Below, in pieces: positions 55,743-64,000 of a stretch of DNA of 64,000 nucleotides. The number at the start of each line of letters is the position of its first letter. The first letter of the stretch is position 1. Origin of the DNA: an uncultured Collinsella sp. (GTDB taxonomy: Bacteria; Actinomycetota; Coriobacteriia; Coriobacteriales; Coriobacteriaceae); the NCBI GenBank assembly GCA_900542085.1, contig UQMK01000004.1:1-64000 (forward strand), in the 5' to 3' direction. Below the pieces are notes generated by a model. That model saw only the letters and a list, made by a program, of their open reading frames with translations, did not search any database and had not been told where the DNA came from. The position numbers were made by a program, and so were the translations under genes.

Positions 55743-57185
55743 TTATCGACCTCCCTTTGCGACCGTGTCATCGCGCATGAGCTCGGCCAGCGCCTCGCGA
55801 TCGATACGCAGCGCATCGCCGCCGACTGGGTCGAGTGAATCGGTCTGGCCGCCCAGCTGCTTGGCCTGCTTGCGCTCCGCACGGGAAAGGCCCCGCTCGC
55901 GATACTTTTGCGAATGCGCGGTGTACATATTGATGAACAGAATGACCAGGAAACTGAACATGATTACGACCACGACCCAAAAGAGGGCTACCGACGTGTT
56001 GCCCCCCATCCACTCAAAGTAGATGGCGATGGGAATGGTCTGGGTAATGCCGGCGTAGTTGCCCGCAAAGAACAGGGTGCAGCCAAACTCGCCCATGGCA
56101 CGCGCGAAGGCGAGCACCGTGCCGGCGGCGATGGAGGGCCAGCCGAGCGGCATCATGAGCTTGGCAAAGATGCGACGTTCGGACCATCCCAAGGTTCGCG
56201 CGGCGTCGAGCATCTGCGTATCGAGGCTCTCAAAGGCACCGAGCGCCGTGCGGTAGACCAGGGGAAACGACACCACCACGGCAGATATCACCGCTGCGGG
56301 CCACGTAAAGACGATCGAGACGCCATGCGCGATAAGCCACCGACCGACCCCGGTCGAGCGGCCAAACAGCATGAGGAGCAGAAAGCCGCAGACCGTGGGC
56401 GGCAGCACCATAGGAATCGTAAAGACCGAATCGAGCAGGCCCTTGATACGACTCGAGGTACCCATAGTCTTCCACGCGGCGAACAGGCCCAGCGCAAAGG
56501 AGATCAGCAGGGCAAGGCCGCACGTTTTAATGGACACCCAAAACGGGCGATAGTCGATGTCGCCCAAAAAGGAGGCCAGAGTGGTCAAGGGGCCCTGCTC
56601 ATCCCGCAACACGACAGACGATGCTTCTACCATTTGAGCGCTATCAAGCCAACGCGCGCCGCTCTTGGCATCACCCGAGGCTGATGCGATCACCACATAG
56701 CGGTCCCCATCCGCACCTCGTTCGTCAAAGCCATAGGTATACCCGCCGGCATCAAACGTTGTTTCCGCCGTAACATACCAAGGAAGATCCACATCCCCTA
56801 GCTGCGCACCCCCCATGCAGTTTGCGCTGTCGAGCTTACAAACGAGGGCCTTGAGACCCGATACGCACTCGTTGTCCTGCGGATCCAATCCAAACTTCTC
56901 GACCGCCTTGGGCGATATCCACACCACAACGCGATCGGCAGCAGGCGCCACCACAAGGTCCACGTCCTCGTCAACGGGAAACCGGTAGCCCTCAGGCTGG
57001 CCTTCCATGGCACGAGCGGTCCCCTTGGCCAACCGCTCAAAACCCTCGATCCCATAGGAAAGCCCATGAGCGGTCGCAGCAACCTGGGCCCCGTCCTCAG
57101 CATCCCCAGCCAACGCAAATCCCGGCACACAGCAAAGCGCGAAGGTCAAAGCACAGGCGACAAGCATGCGGAATCTATTAAGCAC
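55743..57185 (-). CDS. modB: Molybdate ABC transporter permease with extra extracytoplasmic N-terminal domain
   Basis: 480 residues, about twice the usual ModB (about 230). A signal peptide (MLNRFRMLVACALTFALCC) is followed by about 200 residues predicted outside the membrane (GDAEDGAQVAATAHGLSYG onward) with no domain I recognise. The permease part starts near residue 225 (FWVSIKTCGLALLISFALGLF) and includes the ModB-type EAA loop (ARTLGWSERRIFAKLMMPL). GTG at 57185 has GGAG 6 bases upstream; ATG at 57167 is an alternative. The C-terminus has an extra basic and acidic cytoplasmic tail. Confidence 0.85.
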   Translation of the reverse strand: MLNRFRMLVACALTFALCCVPGFALAGDAEDGAQVAATAHGLSYGIEGFERLAKGTARAMEGQPEGYRFPVDEDVDLVVAPAADRVVVWISPKAVEKFGLDPQDNECVSGLKALVCKLDSANCMGGAQLGDVDLPWYVTAETTFDAGGYTYGFDERGADGDRYVVIASASGDAKSGARWLDSAQMVEASSVVLRDEQGPLTTLASFLGDIDYRPFWVSIKTCGLALLISFALGLFAAWKTMGTSSRIKGLLDSVFTIPMVLPPTVCGFLLLMLFGRSTGVGRWLIAHGVSIVFTWPAAVISAVVVSFPLVYRTALGAFESLDTQMLDAARTLGWSERRIFAKLMMPLGWPSIAAGTVLAFARAMGEFGCTLFFAGNYAGITQTIPIAIYFEWMGGNTSVALFWVVVVIMFSFLVILFINMYTAHSQKYRERGLSRAERKQAKQLGGQTDSLDPVGGDALRIDREALAELMRDDTVAKGGR

Positions 57186-57253
57186 GAAAAGCTCCAAGCG
57201 AATACAAGGACGGAGTGAAACACAAAACGATGGAATTATCGCGCCAAGCCGCA

Positions 57254-58123
57254 CTACGCGGAAAGCTCAAAGCCGTACTTAGCCCAAATCTTCTGAGCTT
57301 TCTTGTTGGTCAGACAAAAGTCGATGAACGCCTTGGCCTCGTCGGCGTGCTCGGAGCTCTCTGCAACGGCACCCGGATACACGATGGGCTTGTGCGAATC
57401 CTCGGGGCACACGAAGGCCTCCTCGATGCCGTCGTAACGGAAGATATCGGAGCTGTAGACAAAACCGGCCACGCAGTCGCCTGTGGACACATAGGCGGCG
57501 GCGGTACCAACTTTGTCGGCCAGTGCGACCTTGTCGGCGATCTCGGGAGCATACTCACCGTCGTCGCCCTCGGTGCCGGTGTAGAGGCCCACGGAGGCCA
57601 GGGCCTGGTTGGCGTACTTGCCGGCGGGGACGGTCTTGGCATCGCCGATGGCGATCTTGCCGTCCAGATTCGCGACGTCGGCGATGGCCACGACCTTGGT
57701 TTCGGAGCCCTCGGCGCGAATGATCACGAGGTCGTTGACGAACATGTCCTCACGCGTGTCGGCGTCGACGAGCTCGGCGGCCTCGGCGTCGTCCATGGTG
57801 CCCTTGGAGGCCGTGATGAGCGCGTCGACGGCGGCACCGGCACGCATCTGTTCGACGAGGTCGCCGGACGCTTTAAACTGCGTGTCGGCAAAGGTGGTGC
57901 CGGTCTGGTCGGTGTAGAGCTTCTGGACCTCGGGCAGAGCCTTCTCGAGCGAGTTGGCAGCAAAGACCTGCAGCTCGACAGCTTTCTTGGAAGACGCCTT
58001 AGCAGAACTGGCATCGGATCCGGCCGGCTCGGACGTCTTATTGCCCGAGCAGCCAGCAAGGCCAAAGCCGGCGGCGGCAGCAGAGAGCGAGACGAATCCG
58101 CGGCGAGAAACCATATCGAACAT
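57254..58123 (-). CDS. modA: Molybdate-binding lipoprotein
   Basis: 289 residues. Signal with SRRGFVSLSAAAAGFGLAGC: twin-arginine-like plus lipobox LAGC. The mature protein has the ModA pattern VFAANSLEKALPEV and later KIAIGDAKTVPAGKYA and YPGAVAESSEHADEAKAF. ATG at 58123 with AAAGGG upstream. First gene of modABC, with a -10-like box and a strong dyad upstream. Confidence 0.93.
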   Translation of the reverse strand: MFDMVSRRGFVSLSAAAAGFGLAGCSGNKTSEPAGSDASSAKASSKKAVELQVFAANSLEKALPEVQKLYTDQTGTTFADTQFKASGDLVEQMRAGAAVDALITASKGTMDDAEAAELVDADTREDMFVNDLVIIRAEGSETKVVAIADVANLDGKIAIGDAKTVPAGKYANQALASVGLYTGTEGDDGEYAPEIADKVALADKVGTAAAYVSTGDCVAGFVYSSDIFRYDGIEEAFVCPEDSHKPIVYPGAVAESSEHADEAKAFIDFCLTNKKAQKIWAKYGFELSA

Positions 58124-58183
58124 GTTCAACCCTTTCGGATCTTGTGCCCGGGTACCCCACCGCGGGCTTTAATCTGCAATCAA

Positions 58184-58189
58184 ATTATA
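58184..58189 (-). promoter_or_regulatory. Candidate -10 box of modABC
   Basis: TATAAT on the minus strand, about 60 bases before the modA ATG. No good -35 hexamer is seen at 16-18 bases, which would fit control by an activator. Confidence 0.5.
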
Positions 58190-58213
58190 CTTCTGCGCGA
58201 ATAATGATAGTGA

Positions 58214-58241
58214 GAAACTATTCTCGCTAGAGAATAGTTTC
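58214..58241. promoter_or_regulatory. Perfect dyad at the modA promoter, candidate operator
   Basis: GAAACTATTCTC-GCTA-GAGAATAGTTTC, a perfect 12-base inverted repeat, 24 bases upstream of the TATAAT box. That places it around -37 to -64. A regulator of molybdate uptake (ModE-like or other) could bind here; no regulator gene is in the window. Confidence 0.7.
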
Positions 58242-58282
58242 GAGCTACCGTGCACCTCGGCGTCGCTTCGGCGGAAAACAAA

Positions 58283-58311
58283 GGCGGAGCAACCGTTCAG
58301 GTCGCCCCGCC
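58283..58311 (-). terminator. Terminator of moeA-moaB
   Basis: Stem GGCGGGGCGACC / GGTTGCTCCGCC (two wobble pairs) followed on the minus strand by TTTGTTTT, 13 bases after the moaB stop. Confidence 0.8.
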
Positions 58312-58324
58312 GCAGGTAAACCGC

Positions 58325-58804
58325 TTATTTGGCGTGCCCGCCGCCCGCTGTCATCTGAGCCGCATGCTCCAGCTGGTCTGCTATGGCCTCCCAGCTTTCG
58401 CGAGCGGCCTTCGTAGAACCGGGAAAGTTTACGACAAGCGTATGACCTCGTTGCATGCAAATAGCGCGCGAGAGCATGGCGCGGCGCGTCTTAGTCATCG
58501 AGTACGCACGGATTGCCTCTGCAATACCCGGCACATCGCGGTCGCAGACGGCACGCGTCGCCTCGGGCGTCACATCGCGCATCGAAAGCCCAGTTCCGCC
58601 GCAGGTGAGCACGACATTGGCGTGACACTCATCGGCGGCTTCCACAATGGCATCACCGATCTCGCTGGCGTCGTCGCGCACGACCACGTGTGAGGCGACC
58701 GCCCAGCCCTGCGCCTCGATAAGTTCCTCGAGTGCGGCTCCGGCCTCGTCCTGGGCAAGATCGCGCGTATCCGAGCACGTCACGATCGATATCTTCAGCT
58801 CCAT
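58325..58804 (-). CDS. moaB: Molybdopterin adenylyltransferase-type protein (MoaB/Mog)
   Basis: 159 residues. It has the family GGTG motif (VVLTCGGTGLSMRDVTPEA) and NFPGSTKAARE near the end. It probably adenylylates molybdopterin before metal insertion by MoeA. GGAGG precedes the ATG; it lies 10 bases after moeA. MoaB and Mog are hard to tell apart by sequence alone. Confidence 0.9.
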   Translation of the reverse strand: MELKISIVTCSDTRDLAQDEAGAALEELIEAQGWAVASHVVVRDDASEIGDAIVEAADECHANVVLTCGGTGLSMRDVTPEATRAVCDRDVPGIAEAIRAYSMTKTRRAMLSRAICMQRGHTLVVNFPGSTKAARESWEAIADQLEHAAQMTAGGGHAK

Positions 58805-58814
58805 AGCATTCCTC

Positions 58815-60077
58815 CTACAACACGGCGCCCTCGGGCAGGTCGACGCGCACAACGTCCACGACATCTCCCGACTTGAGCTCGCACGGCCCTTCGTCAATAC
58901 GCAGCAGGCAGTTGGCCCGCTGCATCGTGCCGAGCAGCGCCGAATTCTGCGTCTTGGCCTCGGTCACCAACAGCTCACCGGTCTCGGGGTCACGCAAAAC
59001 CGTGGCGCGATCGAAGAAGCGTCGGTCCTGGCGCTTTTTCACGCCGTGCGTGAGCGTCGCCTGCTGCACGGGACGCATGCCTTCGGCAAATCCGCGCATC
59101 TTGCGAATCGCCGGGCGGGCGAGCATCTCAAAGCCCACATACGCCGCCGCGGGATTGCCCGAAAGCCCCAAATACGGCTTACCCCCGAGCAAGCCAAACG
59201 TGATGGCCTTGCCCGGACGCATCGAGATGCGGTCAAACAGCACCTCGCCCTCGCGCCGGACGAGCGCCGTCACGAAATCGTAATCACCCGCCGAGGCGCC
59301 ACCGCTCGTAATGACAAAATCGCACTCCTGCACGGCACGATGCACCAGCTCGGCAATCGCCTGCTCATCATCGGGCGCAATGCCGTAGAACACGGGCTCG
59401 GCTCCCGCATCGAGCGCCTCGGCCATCAGCGCTGAGGAGTTGGAATCGCGAATCTGACCGCGCGTCGGTACCTTGCTCGGTGCGACCAGTTCCGTGCCCA
59501 GCGAGATGATGCCCACACGTGGGGCAGCGTGCACCTTCACGCTCGCATACCCGGCGCTCGCCAGCAAGCCGGCGCCCGCCGGAGCCACAACCTCGCCAGC
59601 GCGCATCACGACGTCGCCGGCATGGGCCTCCTCGGCGGCAGAGCGAACGTTCTCCCCCACCTTGGCCGGCGCCGAGAACCTCACACGCGAGCCCTCGTTG
59701 CCGTCGCCGTCGAGCACATCGACGATCTCGTACTTCACCACGGCATCGGCACCCTCGGGCACCGGCGCGCCCGTCATGATGCGGACCGTCTCGCCCGCGC
59801 CGATTGCGTCCCCAAACACATGACCCGCGGCCTCATGTCCGATAACATCGAGCGTCACCGGCGCCTCGCCAGATGCCTGCGCCAAGTCCGCCGAGCGCAC
59901 GGCATATCCGTCCATAGCGCTGTTGGCAAACGGCGAGATGTCGATATCGGCCACCGCGTCCTCGGCCAGGGGAAGACCGGAGGCCTGCCACACGGGAATC
60001 TCGACGAGATCGGTCGGAGCAACGTGCGACAGGACAATCGACTGTGCGTCATCCAGCGGAATGAGTTTCTCTGCCAT
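58815..60077 (-). CDS. moeA: Molybdopterin molybdenumtransferase
   Basis: 420 residues. Inserts molybdate into adenylylated molybdopterin. Motifs are PFANSAMDGYAV near residue 50, IMTGAPVPEGADAVV, TRGQIRDSNSSAL and TSGGASAGDYDFV, with GLSGNPAAAYVGFE later. ATG at 60077 with AGAGGT upstream. Heads moeA-moaB, next to modABC. The region 60078-60287 separates it from divergent clcA and should hold both promoters. Confidence 0.95.
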   Translation of the reverse strand: MAEKLIPLDDAQSIVLSHVAPTDLVEIPVWQASGLPLAEDAVADIDISPFANSAMDGYAVRSADLAQASGEAPVTLDVIGHEAAGHVFGDAIGAGETVRIMTGAPVPEGADAVVKYEIVDVLDGDGNEGSRVRFSAPAKVGENVRSAAEEAHAGDVVMRAGEVVAPAGAGLLASAGYASVKVHAAPRVGIISLGTELVAPSKVPTRGQIRDSNSSALMAEALDAGAEPVFYGIAPDDEQAIAELVHRAVQECDFVITSGGASAGDYDFVTALVRREGEVLFDRISMRPGKAITFGLLGGKPYLGLSGNPAAAYVGFEMLARPAIRKMRGFAEGMRPVQQATLTHGVKKRQDRRFFDRATVLRDPETGELLVTEAKTQNSALLGTMQRANCLLRIDEGPCELKSGDVVDVVRVDLPEGAVL

Positions 60078-60287
60078 ATGCACCTCTTAATGCCACGGCG
60101 CACAACAGGGGCGCCGATTCTTTATGCTTGTCTCAGTATAATCCCCCGTCGCACGACCGTGACTCGGCCTGTACCCGCAAATACACCTGTCGGTTGCAGG
60201 CCGCGAAACAGAATGGAAACCAACCCACCGGCTCGTCGCGTTTACCGCGTTCTATAATGCTTGCGTTGCAACCTAAAAGAGGAACGT

Positions 60288-61709
60288 ATGGCTCATAACG
60301 ACAAACCCGAAAGCGCAAACGAGACGCAGGATCATTCCCGGCCGATCGACGACGGCGGCTTTTTCTCCCTGAACGACGTCATCATGGCCGGTAGGAATCA
60401 GATCACCCGCTCCGAGCATCTCTTAGCTGCCGACACGCGCCGCAACGTCCGCAACCTACTCGCGAGCGCCAAGTTGCTCGTACTCGTCGTCATCGTCTCG
60501 CTCGCCATGGGCGTTGCCGCTTGGGCGTTTTTGGCTTCGCTGAATATCGCGACCGACTATCGCGAGCACCATGCGTGGATCTACGCGCTGCTTCCCGTTG
60601 TGGGCATGGCCACCGCGTGGGTCTACAAGAACCACGGCCTTGCCGCCAAACGAGGTAACAACCTGGTCATCGACTCCGCTCTGGGCACACGCCTTATCCA
60701 TATGCGCATGGCCGTCCTCACCTTCGTCTGCTCCACGCTCACGCACCTAACGGGCGGATCGGCCGGTCGCGAGGGAGCCGCGGTACAGATTGGCGGCACC
60801 ATCGCCAGCAACATCTCGAGCCTCGCCCACCTCAAAAAGCATGACCACCACAACCTCATGCTCGCCGGCATCTCGTCGGCCTTTGGCGCCGTATTCAGTT
60901 CGCCCCTTGCCGGCGCGTTCTTTGGCATGGAGATGTGTTTTATCGGCAAAATCGACTACACCGCGGGCATCTACTGTCTGGTCGCCTCGTTTACCGGCTA
61001 CTTTACATCACTCGCCCTGGGTACCGAGTACGAAGCGAATGTCATCGCCAGCGTTCCCAACATGACACCACGGACGGTTGCCATCGTTGTTATCAGCGCC
61101 ATTATCTTCGGTCTGACGGCACGCCTCTTTGCCTGGTCGGTTCGAACCGTCAAAAGCCTGTACGGTCGCTTTATCACCAACTACCTTGCTCGCGCACTCG
61201 TGGGCGCGCTCGTGGTGCTCGCGGCATACGCGATGCTCGACGCCTGGAAGTATGCCGGCCTTGCCACCTGGCTCTCGGGCGCCGGGTTCGCCGGTAACAC
61301 GACCCTTGCCGACGCAGCCATCAAGCTCGTGGTGACGGCGCTTACCCTGGGTGCGGGCTTCCAAGGCGGCGAGGTCACGCCCCTGTTTGGCATCGGTGCG
61401 GCGCTCGGCGGCTGGATCGGTTGCCTCGTCGGTATCGACCCCAGCTTTCTGGCGGCGCTGGGCATGCTCGGTGTTTTCTGCGCCGGCCTTAACGTGCCCA
61501 TCACCACCTGTATGATGGCCATCGACCTGTTCCACGGCACGGCAGCCGGCTTCTTCGTGATCGTGGCGTTTATCAGCTATCTTGTCGGCGGCCACCGCGG
61601 CGTATATCCCGCGCAGCGCATTGTCTCGCCTAAACGCCGTTCGCTTATTGTGGATGAGGGCGGTACGGTAGCGGATGCTATCGAGCGCCACAACGACCTG
61701 ATAGAGTAG
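60288..61709 (+). CDS. ClC-family transporter, fluoride-type motifs
   Basis: 473 residues with ten or more membrane segments. Pore motifs are GNNLVIDSAL, GGSAGREGAAVQIGG, and GFQGGEVTPLFGIG. The GREG-x-x-VQ and GEVTPLF forms resemble the CLC-F fluoride/proton antiporters rather than chloride ClCs, so fluoride export is a reasonable guess. ATG at 60288 with AGAGGAA upstream; a TATAAT at 60253-60258 may be its -10 box. Plus strand, followed by a lipid kinase gene. Confidence 0.88.
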   Translation: MAHNDKPESANETQDHSRPIDDGGFFSLNDVIMAGRNQITRSEHLLAADTRRNVRNLLASAKLLVLVVIVSLAMGVAAWAFLASLNIATDYREHHAWIYALLPVVGMATAWVYKNHGLAAKRGNNLVIDSALGTRLIHMRMAVLTFVCSTLTHLTGGSAGREGAAVQIGGTIASNISSLAHLKKHDHHNLMLAGISSAFGAVFSSPLAGAFFGMEMCFIGKIDYTAGIYCLVASFTGYFTSLALGTEYEANVIASVPNMTPRTVAIVVISAIIFGLTARLFAWSVRTVKSLYGRFITNYLARALVGALVVLAAYAMLDAWKYAGLATWLSGAGFAGNTTLADAAIKLVVTALTLGAGFQGGEVTPLFGIGAALGGWIGCLVGIDPSFLAALGMLGVFCAGLNVPITTCMMAIDLFHGTAAGFFVIVAFISYLVGGHRGVYPAQRIVSPKRRSLIVDEGGTVADAIERHNDLIE

Positions 61710-61796
61710 ACGTTAGTATTCGCCGTGCAGCCACAATCGGGGGCAATTCGACCTGAGCGCGACCGCACCGTCACGTCATACGCCAGGAGTCGCCCC

Positions 61797-62759
61797 ATGC
61801 ACGCAACTGATTTTGGTCGCACGCTCATAATCGCCAACCCTGCCGCCCAGTCAGGTGCGGCGCGCGAGGTCGCTGAGCGCCTGCAGCGCTTTTTGGACAT
61901 GACCGCGCGCTCATCCCAGTTTGACCTGGTGCTGACTGAGCGCATGGGACATGCCAAGGAGCTTGCCGCGCAGGCTCAGGGCTATCGCACCGTTATCGCC
62001 CTTGGCGGCGACGGCGTGATCCACGAGGTTGCCAATGGACTCATGAAGCAGGATGAGGCGGTCCGTCCCGCCCTTGCCGTCCTACCCGTAGGCTCCGGCA
62101 ACGATTTTGCCCAGACCCTCGGTATCGACGATTTCTCCGGCAAAGATTTTGGCGCGCTGCTCACCTGCGAGCTGCAGCGCCAGGATATCGGACGCATTCG
62201 CTCATGGAACCCCGCAAGCGGTAGCGGCGAGGCTACCGTTGAGTACTACGACCAAACGCTTTCGGTCGGCATCGATGCCGCCATCGGCCTGGGCACCATC
62301 GAGCTGCGCAAAAAGACGGGCCTCGCTGGCGCTCCGCTCTACACCCTCTCGGGTCTGGAGCAGTTTGGTCTGCGCTACCGCAACTACCCCATGACAGTCA
62401 GCTTTGACGGGGCGCCCGCCGAGCGCGTGAGGGCGATCATCATGGCGATTCAGCTGGGCCCCACGTATGGCTCGGGCTATCGCATCTGCCCCGATGCCGA
62501 CCCCTGCGACGGCATGCTCGACGTCTGCTACGCATGCGGCCCCGTCCCTCGCGCGGTAGCCCTGCCCATGTTCCTTTCGGCCAAGGACGGCCACCATACC
62601 AAGTTGCCACCGGTTCGCATGCGCCGCTGCCGTCATGCCGAGCTCACTTTTGAGGAGCCCGACTACCCCATCCAAGCCGACGGCGAGCCCGTTGTCGCCT
62701 CGCGCATCGAGGTCGACGTCCTCGGCGGAGCCCTCCACGTCTGGCGCCCCATCCGCTAA
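61797..62759 (+). CDS. Diacylglycerol kinase-family lipid kinase
   Basis: 320 residues. ATP site GGDGVIHEVANGL and VLPVGSGNDFAQTLGI are typical of the DAGK/YegS fold. Could phosphorylate diacylglycerol or a related lipid. ATG at 61797 follows AGGAG. A palindromic repeat lies 8 bases after the stop. Confidence 0.9.
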   Translation: MHATDFGRTLIIANPAAQSGAAREVAERLQRFLDMTARSSQFDLVLTERMGHAKELAAQAQGYRTVIALGGDGVIHEVANGLMKQDEAVRPALAVLPVGSGNDFAQTLGIDDFSGKDFGALLTCELQRQDIGRIRSWNPASGSGEATVEYYDQTLSVGIDAAIGLGTIELRKKTGLAGAPLYTLSGLEQFGLRYRNYPMTVSFDGAPAERVRAIIMAIQLGPTYGSGYRICPDADPCDGMLDVCYACGPVPRAVALPMFLSAKDGHHTKLPPVRMRRCRHAELTFEEPDYPIQADGEPVVASRIEVDVLGGALHVWRPIR

Positions 62760-62767
62760 CCCCACCT

Positions 62768-62835
62768 AAGTTGCGGTGAAATAGGGACTGTTTATGCAGG
62801 TAAAGCCGGAAAACAATCCCTATTTCACCGCAACT
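62768..62835. repeat. Palindromic repeat, GTTGCGGTGAAATA family
   Basis: Left arm starting AAGTTGCGGTGAAATAGGGACTG, right arm CAATCCCTATTTCACCGCAACT, one mismatch between arms. It sits between the plus-strand lipid kinase and the minus-strand release-factor-like gene, so it could also end converging transcripts. Confidence 0.9.
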
Positions 62836-62845
62836 CATGAGGAGG

Positions 62846-63226
62846 CTATTCGTCGCTGCCCGGCTTGCGACGGTTGGCCTTTTTAATGGCGTTGAAGTGC
62901 TTGTCATTGAGCCTGCGCTGGCGAGAGCGCTGAGGCACCTTGGTCTTTACGCGTCGGCGCGGTGGACGCCCGCGACGCTCAAGCTCAGCACGCAGCTTAC
63001 GCAGGCAGCTACTACGGTTTTGGAACTGACTGCGGCTCTCGCGCGCCGTCACGGTAATTCCCGAAGGGATATGTTTCATGCGCACCGCCGAGTCCGTCGT
63101 GTTGACGCCTTGTCCGCCCGGACCTGTCGCGCGAAACACCTGCACCTCGCAATCGCGCGCCAACTCCTCGGCCGACATCTCGGCATAGCGCGCATACTCG
63201 CGCCATCCCATCTTGTTCTCATCCAT
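62846..63226 (-). CDS. Release-factor-like protein with GGQ motif
   Basis: 126 residues. It has the peptidyl-tRNA hydrolysis motif GPGGQGVNTTDSAVRM and a basic C-terminal tail (RRRVKTKVPQRSRQRR). It lacks the codon-recognition domains of RF1/RF2, like RF-H or ArfB-type rescue proteins, so ribosome rescue is likely. ATG at 63226 with GGGGAGG upstream. There is no rtcB next to it. Confidence 0.85.
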   Translation of the reverse strand: MDENKMGWREYARYAEMSAEELARDCEVQVFRATGPGGQGVNTTDSAVRMKHIPSGITVTARESRSQFQNRSSCLRKLRAELERRGRPPRRRVKTKVPQRSRQRRLNDKHFNAIKKANRRKPGSDE

Positions 63227-63251
63227 ATCAACACCTCCCCTCATACAAAAA

Positions 63252-63282
63252 ATGTGACAAAGGGACGGTCCCTTTGTCACAT
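63252..63282. repeat. Perfect palindrome TGTGACAAAGGGAC
   Basis: ATGTGACAAAGGGAC-G-GTCCCTTTGTCACAT, 15-base arms with a one-base centre. It lies between xpt and the release-factor-like gene, 27 bases after the xpt stop. May act as a terminator, or be a small repetitive element; it resembles the core at 14015-14060. Confidence 0.8.
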
Positions 63283-63309
63283 CGCATACCAATCGCTTGT
63301 GTTGCGCGC

Positions 63310-63888
63310 TTAGGCGAAGGTAATCTCGCCGGTCTCGCAGTCCATATCGGCGATACGGGCCAAGCTCTCGACGCGGAAGCCGCGCTCGCGGAGCTTATCG
63401 CCGCCGCCCTGGAAGCCCTTCTCCACTGCAATGCCAATACCGGACACCTCGGCACCCGCAGCCTCGCAGATCTTGATAAGACCTTCGAGCGCGCAGCCGT
63501 TGGCCAAGAAGTCGTCGATGATCAGGACCTTGTCGCCCTCGGACAGGAAACGCTTGCCAACGATGACCGGGTACTCCTTCTGCTTGGTAAAGGAGTAGAT
63601 GGTCGTGGCATATTGCTCGCCATCGAGGTTGATGGACTGCGCCTTCTTGGCAAAGACCACCGGCACACCGCCAAAATGCTGAGCCGCGATGCAAGCCATG
63701 CCAATGCCCGAAGCCTCGATCGTCAGAATCTTGTTGATCTCGACGCCCTCGAACAGACGGGCCCACTCGGCACCCATGTGGTCAAACAGCTCAACGTCGC
63801 ACTGGTGGTTGAGGAAGGCATCAACCTTAAGGACGTTACCGGCCTTTACGATGCCGTCATGGCGAATACGATCCTCAAGCTCCTGCAT
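63310..63888 (-). CDS. xpt: Xanthine phosphoribosyltransferase
   Basis: 192 residues, the usual length of Xpt. It has the PRPP-binding motif VLIIDDFLANGCALEGL and the N-terminal KVDAFLNHQCDVELF. It salvages xanthine to XMP. GAGAAGGGG precedes the ATG. Only about 112 bases upstream are visible, and I see no purine riboswitch in them. It may connect with the xanthine dehydrogenase-like genes through purine use. Confidence 0.94.
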   Translation of the reverse strand: MQELEDRIRHDGIVKAGNVLKVDAFLNHQCDVELFDHMGAEWARLFEGVEINKILTIEASGIGMACIAAQHFGGVPVVFAKKAQSINLDGEQYATTIYSFTKQKEYPVIVGKRFLSEGDKVLIIDDFLANGCALEGLIKICEAAGAEVSGIGIAVEKGFQGGGDKLRERGFRVESLARIADMDCETGEITFA

Positions 63889-64000
63889 GGCGCAACCCCT
63901 TCTCGCGGCAACGATACCGCGCGATTAATAAACGTTGTTCGATAGTCTACCACGGACCGACCCCCGCCCGCCCCACAAGCCGCATCGCACCACAAACCAG

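Noticed and set aside
63889..64000. A purine riboswitch before xpt
   Set aside because: The visible 112 bases show no conserved purine-aptamer loops. The window ends here, so an element further upstream cannot be excluded.

Overview
The window is a high-GC, densely coded bacterial chromosome segment. It most resembles Collinsella or a close Coriobacteriaceae relative (Actinomycetota). The reasons are the folC-valS-clpX-clpP-tig order, anaerobic formate, hydrogen and selenium metabolism, no respiratory chain genes, and GC-rich third codon positions that create many long antisense open frames. Almost everything reads on the minus strand; the exceptions are a toxin-antitoxin pair near 37.1-37.9 kb and the pair clcA and dagK at 60.3-62.8 kb. 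The genus is inferred from recall of gene content, not from a search.

Layout. 0-8.5 kb: housekeeping genes folC, valS (flanked by two related nested-hairpin elements), clpX, clpP, tig and tRNA-Leu. 8.5-14.5 kb: a two-gene molybdenum hydroxylase (Fe-S and Mo domains fused, FAD subunit separate), NADP-type glutamate dehydrogenase, and a Cys-rich DUF3343 protein. 14.5-19 kb: mobA, tRNA-Sec (selC), selB and selA. 19-36.7 kb: an orphan cytoplasmic molybdopterin oxidoreductase, a formate channel, and a complete formate hydrogenlyase set in the same order as E. coli hyfABCDEFGHIJ, followed by a hycI-type protease gene. Upstream lie fdhF, whose in-frame UGA encodes selenocysteine 140, and a hydN-like ferredoxin. 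36.7-39.5 kb: a small accessory patch with a RelB/DinJ-PIN pair, an unrecognised nuclease-like gene between palindromic repeats, and tRNA-Gly and tRNA-Pro. 39.5-41 kb: brnQ.

41-54.3 kb is the most unusual part. A same-strand run, possibly one long transcript, reads: double-cubane/HgdB-like protein, an Opp-type ABC importer (ABCDF), a second HgdB-like protein, its ATP-dependent activase, a GT4 glycosyltransferase, selD, yedF, DUF3343, and a cysteine desulfurase-family gene. selD is itself a selenoprotein gene, with UGA at codon 17 where E. coli has Cys17. A caller that treats UGA only as stop would truncate both selD and fdhF. 54.6-60.1 kb: molybdate import (modABC) and molybdenum cofactor genes moaB and moeA. 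60-64 kb: a ClC transporter of the fluoride type, a lipid kinase, a GGQ release-factor-like protein and xpt.

How it fits together. ModABC, MoaB, MoeA and MobA supply molybdenum cofactor, while SelD, SelA, SelB and tRNA-Sec supply selenocysteine. Both converge on FdhF, which feeds the Hyf-type hydrogenase to turn formate into CO2 and H2; the channel moves formate. SelD, YedF, DUF3343 and the desulfurase also match genes associated with selenium-dependent molybdenum hydroxylases, which fits the hydroxylase at 8.5-12.3 kb. The role of the linked glycosyltransferase, double-cubane proteins and importer is not established and is the main open question.
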